This document shows positions 12,695-14,482 of a stretch of DNA of 14,482 nucleotides, one piece after another. Each line of letters opens with the position of its first letter. Within the stretch, counting starts at the first letter, position 1. Under the pieces are notes generated by a model. The model ran no database searches and was not told where the DNA came from. It was given only the letters and a program-made list of their open reading frames with translations. This DNA is from FEN-987 sp049521055 (lineage in GTDB: Archaea > Thermoproteota > Bathyarchaeia > 40CM-2-53-6): the NCBI GenBank assembly GCA_049521055.1, contig JBEKPE010000046.1:1-14482 (forward strand), read 5' to 3'. A program made the translations under genes and the position numbers.

Positions 12695-14482
12695 TTGAGC
12701 TCACGGAAGGAAACCCGCCAGCTCTTTTTGAGTCTCTTATTGGCAGTAGTGTTATTCTCGGTCTTCGCCCAGTCAGTCGGAGCGGTCTACTTTTTCGATG
12801 ACAGAATTACGTTGGAGAGTAAGGCCGATCCTGGGCTACGAGTTTTCTTGCACGCTAAAGCGACGGACGACGTGAGGCAGGTCAATGTCTTGGTTGTATT
12901 CTCTTCTATCCCATCACCAAACGACTTTGATATGCTCGAATCCCTATGTACGGTGCGAACCTTCACTGGTCACGTTGCTACAGTGACTGCCCCAATCAAC
13001 TTGCTAACGAAAATAGCGAGCTTACCTTTCGTATCTCGGGTTGCAATGCCGAGAGTGATGAAGTCTAACCTTGATGTTAGCGTCCCGGAGATACTTGCGG
13101 ATCGAGTTTGGAACACTGCAAAGTATCCCGGTGTTCGTGATTCGAACGGGAATGTAGTTAACGGGTCCGGAGTGTTAATCGGTGTCGCCGATAGCGGAAT
13201 AGATTACTTGCATCCCGACTTCTACTTCCCAAATGGGACAAACAAAATTCTGTACATTTGGGACCAGACCATGGCCGGAAAATCGCCTGACGGCTTAGGT
13301 TATGGGAATGAGTGCGCGCCAAGCGATATTCAATCGATGACCTGTACAGAATTTGATGACGGAGGATCTTCACTTACCACTGGACATGGGACAGCAGTTG
13401 CGGCGGTAGCCGCAAGTAGCGGGCAGGCGTCTCACCAATACTATGGGGTGGCACCAGGCGCGTCGATAATTGCGGTGAAGTTGGTTGATGGGTCGGAGAA
13501 CTACGTGATAGATGCCATGCAATACATGATAACGAAAGCCCGTCAGCTCAACAGGCCACTGGTCATTGTTCACAGCCTAGGAGACGCGTTGGGATCACAC
13601 GATGGCACAGAGCCCCTAGAATTAGCTTTCACCGATTTTGTCTCCGAAGGGGTTCCGATTGTGGTTGCGAGCGGTAACGATGGCGGCTCGAATTTGCACG
13701 TGAGTGGAATTCTATCTCCTGGTGAAACAGTTCATGTGCCGTGGTCTTTGGCCGCGGGTGCGAACACCAATCAAATCGACTTGTGGTACCCAGTTGCGAC
13801 GTCAGTTGCACTTTCAGTAGTAACCCCTTCGGGCGAGGTGGTTACGGGTCCCACTGCTGATATTGGTGCACAGACCCTTGACGGTACCGTCAACATCATC
13901 GCGGATATGCGATCAAGCGGCAGAGAGTGGTGGATCAATGTGACGACAAGTGCGGCTGCGTCTCAAGCCAAGAGCCCCTGGTCTTTCGTTCTGACGTCAC
14001 AATCCGGTGCGGAAGGGAAGTGGGATGCGTGGACGGAACCAGGGCAATTTGTAGGAAGCAATGAGACCGACATGCAGCTGTATTCGATTGATCGATCAGA
14101 TACAATCGATGCGCCGGGAACAGCGAAAGGAGTCATAACCGTAGGCGCCTACATGTCGAAGTACAGTTGGTGGGCTCAGTGTACCACTTGTGTTCAGTGG
14201 GCGCAAGAGAATGGTTACAAGGGGTATTGGTGGACTCCAAGCTATGCGCCGGGAGAAGCTCAATTACTGTACACGAATACTTCTACGGGCATTGTTAGAA
14301 CGGTCTTGGTTGGCGGGCCCGGGGCCGGCCAGTTACTCTACTTCAGCGGCGCGGGCCCAACTCGAGACGGCAGGATGAAACCTGACGTAGATGCTCCGGG
14401 AGCCAACATTGCCGCCGCAAGGGCATCGACCGCTCCCGAACGGCATTCTGACCCAGATAACTACCATCAAGTGTGGGTAGGA
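12695..14482 (+). CDS. Secreted subtilisin-like serine protease (S8), 3' partial
   Basis: An open frame of 596 codons runs from TTG 12695 off the window end. An in-frame TAG at 12677 limits the start. It begins with SSRKETR, then a hydrophobic core (QLFLSLLLAVVLFSVFA) and a QSVGA-type cleavage region, so it is exported. Residues of about 50-110 resemble an I9-like propeptide. The catalytic domain shows Asp166 (IGVADSGIDYLHPDF), His231 (TTGHGTAVAAVAA) and oxyanion Asn328 (VVASGNDGG). A beta-rich insert of about 140 residues follows, then TIDAPGTAKGVITVGAY and SGAGPTRDGRMKPDVDAPG. The window stops at VWVG, where family members continue TSMAAP, so the catalytic Ser is expected immediately beyond the edge. 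The Asn-to-Ser insert resembles that of CspA-like S8 proteases. Five N-X-S/T sequons fit a surface or secreted glycoprotein. It probably feeds peptides to the cell. Confidence 0.9.
   Translation, partial: MSSRKETRQLFLSLLLAVVLFSVFAQSVGAVYFFDDRITLESKADPGLRVFLHAKATDDVRQVNVLVVFSSIPSPNDFDMLESLCTVRTFTGHVATVTAPINLLTKIASLPFVSRVAMPRVMKSNLDVSVPEILADRVWNTAKYPGVRDSNGNVVNGSGVLIGVADSGIDYLHPDFYFPNGTNKILYIWDQTMAGKSPDGLGYGNECAPSDIQSMTCTEFDDGGSSLTTGHGTAVAAVAASSGQASHQYYGVAPGASIIAVKLVDGSENYVIDAMQYMITKARQLNRPLVIVHSLGDALGSHDGTEPLELAFTDFVSEGVPIVVASGNDGGSNLHVSGILSPGETVHVPWSLAAGANTNQIDLWYPVATSVALSVVTPSGEVVTGPTADIGAQTLDGTVNIIADMRSSGREWWINVTTSAAASQAKSPWSFVLTSQSGAEGKWDAWTEPGQFVGSNETDMQLYSIDRSDTIDAPGTAKGVITVGAYMSKYSWWAQCTTCVQWAQENGYKGYWWTPSYAPGEAQLLYTNTSTGIVRTVLVGGPGAGQLLYFSGAGPTRDGRMKPDVDAPGANIAAARASTAPERHSDPDNYHQVWVG

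Noticed and set aside
12268..12801. 177-aa open frame on the plus strand
   Set aside because: It runs antisense through the start of hutH and then in another frame across the protease signal peptide. It has no recognisable domain, and both overlapped genes are well supported.

Overview
The window comes from an archaeal chromosome. Three genes are diagnostic: archaeal A-type ATP synthase subunits A, B and D, and an archaeal NAC chaperone that carries a UBA domain. TTG start codons are common, there is a clear archaeal TATA box (TTTATATA), and a terminator-like oligo-T run follows one stop codon. I cannot place the organism below the domain level from sequence alone; an uncultivated Thermoplasmatota- or TACK-like lineage would fit.

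Region 1 (1-5266) is a cell-surface glycan or protein-glycosylation block. It holds the C-terminal part of a GT-C (GT39-like) integral-membrane glycosyltransferase, a divergently oriented GT2 glycosyltransferase of the dolichyl-phosphate-mannose-synthase type, a polysaccharide pyruvyl transferase family protein, a second GT-C/DUF2142-like membrane protein, and a membrane-anchored surface protein with a DNRLRE-type domain and six N-glycosylation sequons. A likely division of labour is that the GT2 enzyme charges a lipid carrier with sugar, the GT-C proteins use that carrier outside the membrane, and the pyruvyl transferase-like protein decorates the glycan.

Region 2 (5285-10676) is housekeeping. 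An M29 aminopeptidase precedes a compact atpA-atpB-atpD transcription unit (gaps of 10 and 0 nt). This is only part of the usual archaeal ATP synthase operon: F is not directly upstream of A, and C, E, H, I and K are absent from the window. atpD converges on the NAC gene, and their stop codons overlap inside a small perfect hairpin. The AtpA P-loop reads GDFGTGKT, where the familiar archaeal form has Pro in place of Asp.

Region 3 (10823-14482) concerns protein and amino-acid breakdown. It has an orphan histidine ammonia-lyase (HutH-like, MIO enzyme) whose arginine codon use differs from the ATP synthase genes, which suggests horizontal acquisition. Divergent from it is a secreted subtilisin-like (S8) protease, open at the window end and cut just before the expected catalytic Ser motif. 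The protease starts with TTG at 12695, behind a strong TATA box.

No tRNA, rRNA, CRISPR array, complete insertion sequence or clearly new multi-gene system was recognised. The most useful second-look items are the AtpA P-loop change, the HutH-like active-site substitutions, the S8 protease architecture, the sequon-rich DNRLRE protein, and several operator-like inverted repeats.
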